Shown: positions 1 to 7,557, counted from the stretch's first letter. The stretch: 13,162 bases of DNA from Porticoccaceae bacterium (GCA_003448675.1 DLXZ01000106.1:1-13162); one strand, 5' to 3'. The notes: generated by a model from the letters alone, not told the origin. Numbers and translations are program-made.

Positions 1-409
1 CTTCCCAGCCCAGACCCCAGGCACCGAGGGTGGGGGACTCCCAGTTGTCCTCGACAAAGCGGATATCGTGAACCAGAGGATCTATGCCCAGGTAGCGCAG
101 GGAATCCAGGTACTGCTCCTGAATATCCTCCGGTGAGGGCTTGAGCACCACCTGGAACTGGTAATAGTGTTGCAGGCGGTTGGGGTTTTCCCCGTAGCGA
201 CCATCGGTGGGGCGGCGACAGGGTTGCACGTAGGCGCTGTTCCAGGTCTCGGGGCCGATAGCGCGCAAAAACGTCGCCGGATGAAAGGTGCCGGCGCCCA
301 CCTCCATATCGAGGGGCTGGAGTATTACGCAACCGCGTTCGGCCCAGAACTGCTGCAAAGCCAGGATCAGACCCTGAAACGTGGATACATCCGGAGCAAT
401 CGCGCTCAT
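1..409 (-). CDS. glyQ: Glycine--tRNA ligase alpha subunit, 5' part (partial)
   Basis: This is the alpha chain of the bacterial alpha2beta2 class II glycyl-tRNA synthetase, a cytoplasmic enzyme that charges tRNA-Gly using ATP. The visible 136 residues are very typical of GlyQ: they begin [19 protein letters not shown] and contain [19 protein letters not shown], then [33 protein letters not shown], and end in [13 protein letters not shown] at the window edge. The family is usually about 300 residues, so roughly the C-terminal half lies outside; glyS is expected beyond it but is not seen. The ATG whose complement is at 407-409 is preceded by AGGAAAA at a normal distance. It is transcribed divergently from the metallo-hydrolase gene at 612. 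The family assignment is near certain. Confidence 0.97.
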   Translation of the reverse strand, partial: MSAIAPDVSTFQGLILALQQFWAERGCVILQPLDMEVGAGTFHPATFLRAIGPETWNSAYVQPCRRPTDGRYGENPNRLQHYYQFQVVLKPSPEDIQEQYLDSLRYLGIDPLVHDIRFVEDNWESPTLGAWGLGWE

Positions 410-437
410 TACTTTTCCTGAACAAAAATAAGCGGCG

Positions 438-466
438 ATTATATCCCCTGAGCCGGGCAGTGACGA
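438..466 (-). promoter_or_regulatory. Probable sigma-70 promoter of glyQ
   Basis: On the minus strand there is a perfect -10 hexamer TATAAT (complement of 438-443). Exactly 17 bp upstream is TCGTCA (complement of 461-466), which matches four of six bases of TTGACA. This would start transcription near 430, leaving a short leader of about 20 nt before the glyQ ATG. Position and spacing fit a housekeeping promoter. It is inferred from sequence only. Confidence 0.6.
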
Positions 467-479
467 GGCAGGCCCGGCT
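451..479. repeat. Inverted repeat over the glyQ -35 region
   Basis: AGCCGGGC (451-458) and GCCCGGCT (472-479) form a perfect 8-bp inverted repeat separated by 13 bp. The loop contains the -35 element proposed for glyQ. There is no T-run on either side, so it does not look like an intrinsic terminator. It could be an operator or chance in GC-rich DNA. Confidence 0.4.
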
Positions 480-485
480 TGCCGG

Positions 486-514
486 TGTCACTCGGGGAAG
501 ATTTGATCTATAAG
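486..514 (+). promoter_or_regulatory. Weak candidate promoter for the metallo-hydrolase gene
   Basis: TATAAG (509-514) matches five of six bases of a -10 box. An imperfect -35 (GTGTCA, four of six) ends about 18 bp upstream. It would give a leader of roughly 90 nt before the ATG at 612. Nothing stronger is seen between 480 and 611, but this is a weak match. Confidence 0.25.
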
Positions 515-611
515 AGGTGAATCTGGATGCGAAACAGAGCCCGTTGCTTTATCGTGTCGAATGTTAAACGGCTGTCGAAATTAACTTGTTGGTCTACTAG
601 GGAGAATAATC

Positions 612-1523
612 ATGACAAACCGAATCATAAAACGCTTGCCGTTGTCCGCCCTGATCCTCGCGGTGTTTTCTTCGGGTTCCGTGCTGGCGGGCAACCACTG
701 GGACTCGGTAGAGGTTCAAACCGTACCGGTTAGAGATGGCCTGTATATGCTGATGGGCGAGGGTGGCAACATCGGTGTTTCCGTCGGCGAGGATGGCACC
801 TTTATTATTGACGATCAGTACGCGGAAATGACTGATAAGATTTCCAGCGCCCTCGGTGCGGTATCCGGTTCCACGCCGCGTTTTCTGGTCAATACCCATT
901 GGCACGGTGATCATGCCGGTGGCAATGAAAACTTTGGCAAAAAGGGTTCAATCATTGTTGCTCACGAGAATGTGCGTGAAGCCCTCAAAGTGGAAAAATC
1001 AATCCCGGCTTTTAATATGGTAAAGCCGCCTTCGCCGAAGGAAGCCCTGCCATTAATCACCTATCAGCGGGAAATGAGCCTGCACCTTAATGGTGACGAC
1101 CTGCGCCTCTACCACGTCGCCAATGCCCATACCGACGGCGATAGCATTGTTCATTTTTCAAAGGCTAACGTTCTCCACACTGGCGATGTGTTTTTCAATG
1201 GTTTTTATCCCTTTATCGACACGGCCTCCGGGGGCAGTATTGCCGGCATGATCGCCGCCAGTAAAAAGCTGCTCGATTTGGCCGATGAGAATACCCGCAT
1301 CATGCCGGGCCATGGTCCACTGGCCAGCAAAGCCGAATTGCAGGCCTACCATGACATGCTGGTAACGGCGGAGGCGAATATCGCTGCTCTGAAAAAAGCC
1401 GGGAAGAGCGTTGAGGACGTGGTTGCCGCCAAACCCACCGCCGGGCTTGATGGCGAATGGGGTGATGGTTTTCTTCAACCCGATGTCTGGGTCAGTATTG
1501 TCTATGCTGGCATGAAAGACTGA
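612..1523 (+). CDS. Secreted metallo-beta-lactamase-fold hydrolase
   Basis: This 303-residue protein has the complete zinc-ligand set of the metallo-beta-lactamase superfamily: HWHGDH (His96, His98, Asp100, His101), His173 in AHTDGD, Asp192 in HTGD and His234 in PGHG. A signal peptide is evident: basic start (MTNRIIKRLP), hydrophobic stretch 11-25 and a likely cut after VLA at 26, so it should act in the periplasm. The start is ATG at 612, with GGAG at 601-604. It stands alone, divergent from glyQ and convergent with dctM, with only 24 bp between the stop codons. The reaction is unknown; the fold serves lactamases, thioesterases, lactonases and other hydrolases. The HWHGDHAGGN and AHTDGD motifs resemble generic periplasmic family members, and nothing seen points specifically to beta-lactam resistance. 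Confidence 0.9.
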   Translation: MTNRIIKRLPLSALILAVFSSGSVLAGNHWDSVEVQTVPVRDGLYMLMGEGGNIGVSVGEDGTFIIDDQYAEMTDKISSALGAVSGSTPRFLVNTHWHGDHAGGNENFGKKGSIIVAHENVREALKVEKSIPAFNMVKPPSPKEALPLITYQREMSLHLNGDDLRLYHVANAHTDGDSIVHFSKANVLHTGDVFFNGFYPFIDTASGGSIAGMIAASKKLLDLADENTRIMPGHGPLASKAELQAYHDMLVTAEANIAALKKAGKSVEDVVAAKPTAGLDGEWGDGFLQPDVWVSIVYAGMKD

Positions 1524-1547
1524 ATCGGGGGCTTTACCGTATTCCAG

Positions 1548-2918
1548 CTAGTGATGTAATTGCGCCGGTAGCCATGTGACCAGTTGAGGCCATATGGCCA
1601 GCATCGCCAGCAACAGTACCTGAATCGCAATAAAAGGCATCACCCCCCGATAGATATCCCCGGTCAGCACCTGTGGGGGTGCAACGCCGCGCAGGTAGAA
1701 GAGAGCGAAGCCGAAAGGTGGCGTCAGGAAGGAGGTTTGCAGGTTTACCGCGATCATGATGCCAAGCCAGATGGGGTCCAGGCCCATGGCCAACAGTACT
1801 GGGCCGACAATGGGCACCACCACGAAGGTGATTTCAATAAAATCGAGAATAAAGCCAAGCACGAAAATCACCAGCATCACCGCAAGGGTAGCGCCAAACA
1901 CCCCCCCGGGAATAGCCTCAAAGAATGAGGTCACCAGTTCTTCGCCGCCAAAGCCCCGAAACACCAGTGAAAAAATCGCCGCACCGATCAAAATCATAAA
2001 GACCATGGAGGTCACCACCACCGTGGATTCCATTACTTCTCGCAGGCGCGCCACGGACATTTGACGGCGCAGCAGGGCCAGTATCGAAGCGCCAAAGGCA
2101 CCCACGCCGGCAGCCTCGGTAGGCGTGGCGATGCCGCTGAGAATGGAGCCGAGCACGGCCACGATCAGCAACACTGGTGGCATCAGGCTGGCCAGCAGGC
2201 GTCGGGTGCTGAGTTGGCTGTCCTGGTCCGAGGCTGGAGGCGCCAGCTCCGGTTTGAGTTGGGCGAGGCCAAAAATATAGGTGCAATAGAGCGCCACCAG
2301 TATCAGCCCAGGAATCAGGGCGCCGACGAAGAGATCGCCGACGGAAACGGTTTTCGGCGTGAAAATACCCATATTCAACTGTGCCTGAGCGTAGGCGCTG
2401 GACAGAATATCTCCCAGTAAAACGAGCGCAATGGAGGGTGGAATAATCTGTCCGAGAGTGCCGGTGGCGCAGATAGCGCCGGTGGCCAACCGCGGGCTAT
2501 AACCTCGTTTGAGCATGGTGGGCAGGGACATCAACCCCATGGTGACCACGGTTGCTCCAACAATGCCGGTACTGGCGGCTAGCAGCATGCCCACCACGAC
2601 CACCGAAATACCCAGACCGCCCCGCAATTTACCAAAGGCCTGGGCCATACTGTCCAGCAGGTCCTCGGCCAAGCGGGACTTTTCCAGCATCACGCCCATA
2701 AAAATAAACAGCGGCACGGCCACCAGGGTCTGGTTGGTCATGGTGCCGTACAGGCGGTTGGGCAGGGCTTCGAGGAAGGCGAAATCGAAGACACCCAGGG
2801 CGCTGCCAATGGCCGCAAAGATCAAAGCGGTGCCAGCCAGGGAAAAAGCCACAGGGTAGCCCAGCATAATGACCAGGCAAACGGCCAGAAACATCCAAAG
2901 GGGCATAAATTCGAGCAT
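1548..2918 (-). CDS. dctM: TRAP transporter large permease (DctM family)
   Basis: This is the large membrane subunit of a tripartite ATP-independent periplasmic transporter, which imports organic acids or similar solutes using the sodium or proton gradient. The protein (456 residues from the chosen start) is almost wholly hydrophobic, consistent with about 12 membrane segments. It carries DctM hallmarks, including VPLFIFMG (68-75) and the CATGTLGQIIPPS segment (about 150-162). I chose the ATG whose complement is at 2916-2918 because AGGA lies about 11 nt upstream and MLEFMPLWM begins directly with a membrane segment. An ATG at 2981 would add 21 proline- and arginine-rich residues overlapping dctQ and is unlikely. 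It lies 13 bp after dctQ in one operon. The substrate cannot be told from sequence. Confidence 0.93.
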   Translation of the reverse strand: MLEFMPLWMFLAVCLVIMLGYPVAFSLAGTALIFAAIGSALGVFDFAFLEALPNRLYGTMTNQTLVAVPLFIFMGVMLEKSRLAEDLLDSMAQAFGKLRGGLGISVVVVGMLLAASTGIVGATVVTMGLMSLPTMLKRGYSPRLATGAICATGTLGQIIPPSIALVLLGDILSSAYAQAQLNMGIFTPKTVSVGDLFVGALIPGLILVALYCTYIFGLAQLKPELAPPASDQDSQLSTRRLLASLMPPVLLIVAVLGSILSGIATPTEAAGVGAFGASILALLRRQMSVARLREVMESTVVVTSMVFMILIGAAIFSLVFRGFGGEELVTSFFEAIPGGVFGATLAVMLVIFVLGFILDFIEITFVVVPIVGPVLLAMGLDPIWLGIMIAVNLQTSFLTPPFGFALFYLRGVAPPQVLTGDIYRGVMPFIAIQVLLLAMLAIWPQLVTWLPAQLHH

Positions 2919-2931
2919 GGTTTGCCGCTTC

Positions 2932-3504
2932 CTAGATCGTGCTGGTGGAGGCGTTGGGGTCGCTACCAGAAGCGGGGTCATCCCGGCCGAGCAAGGTGAG
3001 TAAAGCTTTGCTGAACTCAGCTATGCCTTGCAATAGAAGCAGGGTCGGCATAACCAGGAGCAAACTTTTGAGCAGATAAATCCAGGGCAGGCCAGAGTTT
3101 TCGCTGGACCGCTCCCGGATCGCCCAGCTGCTGGCCACATAATCCAGACTCAAATAAAAGATCACCAGACATACCGGCAGCAGTAAGAACAGGCTGCCGA
3201 GAAGGTTGACCCAGGCCCGGATACGGGGGGAAAAGTTGCGGTAAAAAATATCCACTCGCACATGACCGTCTTGCTTTAGGGTAAAGCCGATACCCAACAT
3301 AAAGACCATGGCGTGCAGATAGGATAGTGATTCCTGCAAAGCGATCGAGCCAGTGGACAGCACATAGCGCAGCACAACAATCACGCAGGTGATAAGCACC
3401 ATGGCAGCGGTGAACCAGGCGATAGCCCCGCCCAGGCCCTGGCTGAAAACATTCAGTGTGTGGACTAGCTTGGGAGCTGTTTGCCTGTCTGTGGGAGTCG
3501 TCAA
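2932..3504 (-). CDS. dctQ: TRAP transporter small permease (DctQ family)
   Basis: This 190-residue protein has four hydrophobic segments (about 24-48, 64-80, 95-119 and 146-163) separated by short charged loops. That is the size and layout of the small membrane subunit that pairs with DctM. Sequences such as VVLRYVLSTGSIALQESLSYLHAMVFMLG and DGHVRVDIFYR fit the family core (R-Y-V-x-x-x-S-x-x-x-x-E and DGHVRVD). No ATG is available in frame near the N-terminus. The best start is TTG (complement of 3502-3504) with GGA about 8 nt upstream. The gene starts about 155 bp from pstS, in the opposite direction. No binding-protein (DctP/TAXI) gene is adjacent, which is unusual for a TRAP operon. Confidence 0.88.
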   Translation of the reverse strand: MTTPTDRQTAPKLVHTLNVFSQGLGGAIAWFTAAMVLITCVIVVLRYVLSTGSIALQESLSYLHAMVFMLGIGFTLKQDGHVRVDIFYRNFSPRIRAWVNLLGSLFLLLPVCLVIFYLSLDYVASSWAIRERSSENSGLPWIYLLKSLLLVMPTLLLLQGIAEFSKALLTLLGRDDPASGSDPNASTSTI

Positions 3505-3543
3505 CGTTGGAGTCCGTATGGGTTCTTGCTGCTTTGCGCCGGA

Positions 3544-3549
3544 ATTATA
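3544..3549 (-). promoter_or_regulatory. -10 box candidate for dctQM
   Basis: A perfect TATAAT reads on the minus strand 40 bp upstream of the dctQ TTG. No convincing -35 hexamer lies 16-18 bp further upstream, where the sequence is G-rich on the plus strand. The PhoB repeats begin 22 bp upstream of it. An activator-dependent promoter is possible; this is inference. Confidence 0.4.
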
Positions 3550-3571
3550 AACCAGGGGCGGGTTGTGGGGG

Positions 3572-3611
3572 CTGTCACATATCTGTCATATAACAGACAT
3601 ATTATTGTCAC
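3572..3611 (+). promoter_or_regulatory. Double Pho box (PhoB-binding site) of pstS
   Basis: Four 7-mers occur with an exact 11-bp period: CTGTCAC (3572), CTGTCAT (3583), CAGACAT (3594) and TTGTCAC (3605), each separated by a 4-bp AT-only spacer. A Pho box is two CTGTCAT-like 7-mers with a 4-bp AT-rich spacer, so this is two adjacent boxes. The layout is nearly the same as in the E. coli pstS promoter, where a degenerate third 7-mer also occurs. PhoB dimers bound here would replace the -35 element and activate pstS under phosphate starvation. The repeat geometry is seen directly; PhoB binding is inferred from the well-known consensus. Confidence 0.93.
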
Positions 3612-3621
3612 TCGCTATTTT

Positions 3622-3627
3622 TATGAT
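3622..3627 (+). promoter_or_regulatory. -10 box of the PhoB-dependent pstS promoter
   Basis: TATGAT lies 10 bp downstream of the last PhoB 7-mer, the spacing typical of Pho promoters. There is no TTGACA-like -35, as expected when PhoB contacts sigma. Transcription would begin near 3633-3635, giving a leader of about 25 nt. Confidence 0.7.
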
Positions 3628-3648
3628 GCCTGCTCGAACCCTAATCGC

Positions 3649-3654
3649 AGGAGA
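3649..3654 (+). promoter_or_regulatory. Ribosome binding site deciding the GTG start of pstS
   Basis: AGGAGA sits 5-6 nt before GTG at 3660. No ATG is suitably placed upstream, and the signal peptide begins right at this GTG, so the GTG is the start. Confidence 0.85.
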
Positions 3655-3659
3655 ACAGC

Positions 3660-4724
3660 GTGAAATCCAAGTCCAAATTAACCACCACAAGCCTCGCGTT
3701 AAGTCTCGCGCTGGCCGCCAGCCAAAGCATGGCAGCGGGTCGGGATTACATCAGCATTGTCGGCTCTTCTACCGTTTACCCCTTCGCCACCGTTGTTGCC
3801 GAGCGTTTTGGCAAGACTACCGGCAACCCGACCCCGAAAGTAGAATCCACCGGGTCTGGTGGCGGCATGAAACTGTTTTGTTCCGGTGTTGGCACGGGCC
3901 ACGCCGATATTACCAATGCTTCCCGTCGGATGAAAAAATCTGAGTTTGAACTGTGTCAGTCCAATGGTGTAACCGACGTTGTTGAGGTCTTGATTGGTTT
4001 TGATGGCATTGTGCTGGCCAATTCAAACAAGACCCAGGTGATGGATCTAAGCCGCAAGGACATCTTCCTGGCCCTGGCCAAGGAAGTCCCCGCCAAAGAT
4101 GGCGAAAAACTGATCCCCAACCCCTACAAGACCTGGAGTGACGTTAATCCTGCCCTGCCCAATACCAAAATCGAGGTGCTTGGTCCGCCACCCACTTCCG
4201 GCACCCGCGATGCCTTCGCCGAACTGGCCCTGGAAGGTGGTTGCAAGAAGTTTGACTGGATCAAGGCAATGAAAAAGAAAGACAAGAAAGCCTACAAGGC
4301 CGTGTGCCACACCATTCGTGAAGATGGCGCCTATGTGGAAGCCGGTGAGAACGATAACCTGATTGTGCAGAAACTCAATGCCAACCCCGAAGCGCTGGGT
4401 GTGTTTGGCTTCAGCTTCCTGGATCAAAATAGCGACAAGGTTCAGGGTTCCAAAATCGAAGGTGTCGAACCCACTTTCGATAGCATTGCCGATAAATCCT
4501 ATCCGGTGTCCCGGCCTTTGTACTTTTATGTGAAAAAAGCTCACGTTGGCGTGGTTCCCGGCATTGACGGTTACCTGGCAGAATTCACCAGCGAAAAGGC
4601 GTGGGGTAGTGACGGTTATCTGGCGGAAAAGGGCATGATTCCCCTGCCCGATGAAACCCGGGCCAAGTTTGGCGCCAATGTTAAAAACCTCACGGCAATG
4701 ACTGGCGAGGAAGCGCTTAAATAG
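3660..4724 (+). CDS. pstS: Periplasmic phosphate-binding protein PstS
   Basis: This is the substrate-binding component of the high-affinity phosphate ABC importer; it captures inorganic phosphate in the periplasm and delivers it to PstCA. It is 354 residues long. A signal peptide covers about residues 1-25 (KSKSK, hydrophobic 10-21, cut near SMA/AG). Phosphate-contact loops of the family are visible: GSSTVYPF (35-42), STGSGGGMK (63-71), DITNASRRM (83-91) and GPPPTSGTRDAF (175-186). Four cysteines of the mature part (74, 99, 195, 216) could form two disulfides, which is inference. It has a GTG start and is the first gene of the locus, directly behind a double Pho box. A hairpin terminator follows it, which would let it be made in excess over the membrane components. 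Confidence 0.97.
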   Translation: MKSKSKLTTTSLALSLALAASQSMAAGRDYISIVGSSTVYPFATVVAERFGKTTGNPTPKVESTGSGGGMKLFCSGVGTGHADITNASRRMKKSEFELCQSNGVTDVVEVLIGFDGIVLANSNKTQVMDLSRKDIFLALAKEVPAKDGEKLIPNPYKTWSDVNPALPNTKIEVLGPPPTSGTRDAFAELALEGGCKKFDWIKAMKKKDKKAYKAVCHTIREDGAYVEAGENDNLIVQKLNANPEALGVFGFSFLDQNSDKVQGSKIEGVEPTFDSIADKSYPVSRPLYFYVKKAHVGVVPGIDGYLAEFTSEKAWGSDGYLAEKGMIPLPDETRAKFGANVKNLTAMTGEEALK

Positions 4725-4773
4725 GGGTTAGCTACCTACAAACGTTGCTTTAAAAGCGTCATTGACGTGATCC

Positions 4774-4804
4774 AAAGGGCCTGGCGTAAGCCTGGCCCTT
4801 TTAA
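4774..4804 (+). terminator. Intrinsic terminator or attenuator between pstS and pstC
   Basis: The stem pairs 4774-4785 with 4790-4801: AAAGGGCC against GGCCCTTT, one T-T mismatch, then GGC against GCC, closed by the loop GTAA. The strand continues in a run of T. Such hairpins after pstS commonly let only part of the transcripts continue into pstC. No second Pho box or clear promoter is seen before pstC, so partial read-through is the simplest reading. A TTAACGTTAA palindrome (4801-4810) overlaps its 3' side. Confidence 0.8.
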
Positions 4805-4888
4805 CGTTAAGCGTTCATCTATACCAACGACGATCTGCCAGCAGCTGGCCTTGATAAATCAGGACTAACGAGAGGACAAAGGGCCACC

Positions 4889-6277
4889 ATGAAAACGCCG
4901 AGTTTACTGATTTTTCTTGTGCTGGCGGGGGTCTTGTTCTATTACCTTGGTCGCCAGCGATCGCTGGTTCTGGCCAAAGGCATTGGCGGCACGCGACATC
5001 TGAATTCACTGCCTTTTTATTATGGTGTGCAATCGGCGCTATGGTGCGCCTTGCCAGCGTTGCTGTTAATGGTGTTGTGGCTGGCCTTTGATGAGCCGAT
5101 TATCTCAGCGCTGGTGGCAGCGGGCCTGCCGGAAAACTATCAGGGGATATCTAGCGCCGAACACGATCTGCTGATGAGCCAGATTGAAAACATTGCCGCC
5201 GGGGTTTTGTCCCCGCAAAGCAGTGAGCCAGCGCTGGTCCTGGCGTCGGAGCACTTGAATCGACTAAAAAGCATCACGCAAAACATCCTTACGGCAGTGA
5301 CCCTGATTCTGACCTCGCTGGGCGGCGCGTGGGCCTGGTGGTCCATGACGCCGCAACAGAGAGCCCGCAATCAGGTGGAGTGGGTTTTCAAGGCTGGTCT
5401 ATTGCTTTGTGCGTCCTTGGCTATTTTTACCACCCTCGGTATTGCTCTGTCGGTAATTTTCGAGTCCCTGCGTTTTTTCCAGGCGGTGCCGATCACGGAA
5501 TTTCTTTTTGGCCTGGACTGGAGTCCCCAAACTGCGATCCGGGCGGATCAGGTGGGTGGCTCGGGCGCTTTCGGCATGGTGCCGCTGTTTACCGGCACCC
5601 TGCTTATCTCTCTGATTGCTATGGTGGTGGCGGTGCCCGCCGGGCTTATGTCGGCTATCTACCTGGCTGAATATGCCGGGCCGCGTCTGCGTGGTTACGC
5701 CAAACCGGCCCTTGAGATACTGGCGGGCATTCCCACCGTGGTCTATGGCTTTTTTGCTGCGCTCACGGTAGCGCCCTTCGTTCGTGAGGTAGGGACGGGT
5801 GTGGGGCTGACGGTCAGCTCCGAGAGTGCCCTGGCGGCGGGCCTGGTAATGGGCATTATGATTATTCCGTTTATTTCCTCCCTCGCCGATGACGTGATTA
5901 ACGCGGTGCCGCAGACCCTGCGCGATGGTTCCCTGGCGCTGGGCGCGACCCACTCCGAGACCGTGAAAAAAGTGATTTTCCCCGCTGCGCTGCCCGGCAT
6001 TGTTGGCGGCGTTCTGCTGGCGGTATCCAGGGCAATTGGTGAAACCATGATTGTGGTGATGGCCGCGGGCATGGCGGCGCGGTTGACCGCCAACCCACTG
6101 GATGCGGTTACCACCGTCACTGTACAGATTGCCACCCTGCTGGTGGGCGATCAGGAGTTTGACAGTCCCAAGACGCTGTCGGCATTTGCGCTGGGTCTGA
6201 TGTTGTTCCTGGTGACCCTGCTGCTTAATATCGTGGCGTTAAACGTGGTTAAGAAATACCGGGAACAATATGACTGA
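4889..6277 (+). CDS. pstC: Phosphate ABC transporter permease PstC
   Basis: This is one of the two inner-membrane channel subunits of the phosphate importer. The protein is 462 residues, longer than the roughly 320 of E. coli PstC. The C-terminal part (about 230-455) is the standard MetI-like permease domain, with IPTVVYGFFA (281-290), the EAA loop LGATHSETVKKVIFPAALPG (351-370) that docks on PstB, and RAIGETMIVVMAAG. The extra N-terminal part holds membrane segments at about 5-20, 46-66, 130-150 and 167-190, with a soluble stretch between about 70 and 125. ATG at 4889 follows GGG (4881-4883) and GAGAGGA (4869-4875). The stop overlaps the pstA start by 8 bp. The extended form is common in proteobacteria; function is secure. 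Confidence 0.95.
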   Translation: MKTPSLLIFLVLAGVLFYYLGRQRSLVLAKGIGGTRHLNSLPFYYGVQSALWCALPALLLMVLWLAFDEPIISALVAAGLPENYQGISSAEHDLLMSQIENIAAGVLSPQSSEPALVLASEHLNRLKSITQNILTAVTLILTSLGGAWAWWSMTPQQRARNQVEWVFKAGLLLCASLAIFTTLGIALSVIFESLRFFQAVPITEFLFGLDWSPQTAIRADQVGGSGAFGMVPLFTGTLLISLIAMVVAVPAGLMSAIYLAEYAGPRLRGYAKPALEILAGIPTVVYGFFAALTVAPFVREVGTGVGLTVSSESALAAGLVMGIMIIPFISSLADDVINAVPQTLRDGSLALGATHSETVKKVIFPAALPGIVGGVLLAVSRAIGETMIVVMAAGMAARLTANPLDAVTTVTVQIATLLVGDQEFDSPKTLSAFALGLMLFLVTLLLNIVALNVVKKYREQYD

Positions 6278-7553
6278 ACCCAATAACAACACAGCGATAA
6301 TCCAGCGCAGCCTGGCCAGACGCTATCGGGCGGAAAAGCGTTTCCGGCTCTATGGCCTGCTGGGGATCGCTTTTGGTCTGCTTTGTGTGGTGACCTTGTT
6401 TTACGACATTGTCAGCAAGGGTCACGGTGCCTTCAGGCAGACCTATGTCAAGCTTGAGATCAACTACGACGCCGAGCTTCTGGGTATCGGAGATATTAGC
6501 GACGCCCGCCAGCTGGCGGCGGCGGACTACCCGGCGCTGGTTACCCAGGCCCTGAGTCAACGTCTCGGGTCGGTGTCCGGTCGCAAGGCGCGACGGGAAC
6601 TCAAGCGGTTGATGAGTGACAGCGCCGGTTATGAGTTACAGAGTCGCCTGAAGGCGAGGCCGGCATTACTGGGCGCCAGCGAAAGCCTCTGGTTGTTGGC
6701 CGATGATGACATCGACACTTACTATAAAAGCCTTGATGCCAGCGGCCAGGGTTTTACTGGCCGGGTTACAGAGCGCCAACAGGCCTGGATCAAGGATCTG
6801 ATCGCCACCGACGACATCCGTTTGCAATTCAACTGGGTGTTTTTCCGCAATGGCGATTCCCGAGAGCCGGAACAGGCCGGTATTGGCGGCGCCGCCATGG
6901 GCTCGTTGCTGACCCTGCTGATTACGTTTTTCCTGTCCTTCCCGATTGGGGTTGCGGCGGCTGTGTATCTGGAAGAGTTTGCGCCGAAAAACCGCTGGAC
7001 GGATTTTATCGAGGTCAATATCAACAACTTGGCGGCGGTGCCCTCCATTATCTTTGGCCTGCTGGGGTTGGCGATATTGATCAACTTTTTTCATGTGCCG
7101 CGCTCGGTACCGGTAATCGGCGGCCTGGTACTGACATTGATGACCCTGCCGACCATTATTATCTCGAGCCGGGCGGCGATTAAATCGGTGCCGCCATCGA
7201 TTCGCGAGGCGGCCATCGGTATCGGCGCCTCGCCTATGCAGGTGGTCTTGCAACACGTTTTGCCCCTGGCCATGCCCGGTATGTTGACTGGCTCGATAAT
7301 CGGCATGGCCCAGGCGCTGGGTGAGACCGCGCCGCTTTTGATGATCGGCATGGTGGCTTTTATCGTGGATATCCCCCAGGGCTTTACCGACCCGGCCACA
7401 GTCTTGCCGGTGCAGATATTCCTGTGGTCAGATAGCCCGGAACGGGCGTTTGTGGAAAAGACCTCGGCGGCGATCATGGTGTTGCTAACTTTCCTTATCT
7501 CCATGAACGCTCTGGCGGTGGCCATGCGCCGCCGGCTTGAGCGTCGCTGGTAA
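6270..7553 (+). CDS. pstA: Phosphate ABC transporter permease PstA (with DUF3333-type insert)
   Basis: This is the second channel subunit, partner of PstC. The 427-residue protein has a first membrane segment at about 28-47, then some 155 residues of soluble, probably periplasmic, sequence (about 50-205). The MetI-like permease core follows, with membrane segments from 207 on, AAVPSIIFGLLGLAI (255-269), the EAA loop IGASPMQVVLQHVLPLAMPG (318-337) and AQALGETAPLLMIG. The extra domain corresponds to what is called DUF3333 in many proteobacterial PstA proteins; that identity is from memory and not searched. The ATG lies inside the end of pstC (overlap 6270-6277), which implies translational coupling. 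An 82-bp gap with a small hairpin separates it from pstB. Confidence 0.95.
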   Translation: MTEPNNNTAIIQRSLARRYRAEKRFRLYGLLGIAFGLLCVVTLFYDIVSKGHGAFRQTYVKLEINYDAELLGIGDISDARQLAAADYPALVTQALSQRLGSVSGRKARRELKRLMSDSAGYELQSRLKARPALLGASESLWLLADDDIDTYYKSLDASGQGFTGRVTERQQAWIKDLIATDDIRLQFNWVFFRNGDSREPEQAGIGGAAMGSLLTLLITFFLSFPIGVAAAVYLEEFAPKNRWTDFIEVNINNLAAVPSIIFGLLGLAILINFFHVPRSVPVIGGLVLTLMTLPTIIISSRAAIKSVPPSIREAAIGIGASPMQVVLQHVLPLAMPGMLTGSIIGMAQALGETAPLLMIGMVAFIVDIPQGFTDPATVLPVQIFLWSDSPERAFVEKTSAAIMVLLTFLISMNALAVAMRRRLERRW

Positions 7554-7557
7554 AAGA

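Noticed and set aside
527-733. Open frame of 68 codons on the plus strand overlapping the start of the metallo-hydrolase gene
   Set aside because: No good RBS, no protein-like composition, and it overlaps the clear signal-peptide start at 612 in another frame.
612-1523. Reading the metallo-hydrolase as a beta-lactam resistance gene
   Set aside because: The zinc motifs define only the superfamily; no class-specific feature of a true metallo-beta-lactamase and no resistance context are visible.
2919-2981. Upstream ATG extending dctM by 21 residues into dctQ
   Set aside because: The extension is proline- and arginine-rich, unlike DctM N-termini, and the ATG at 2918 has an AGGA upstream and starts directly at the first membrane segment.
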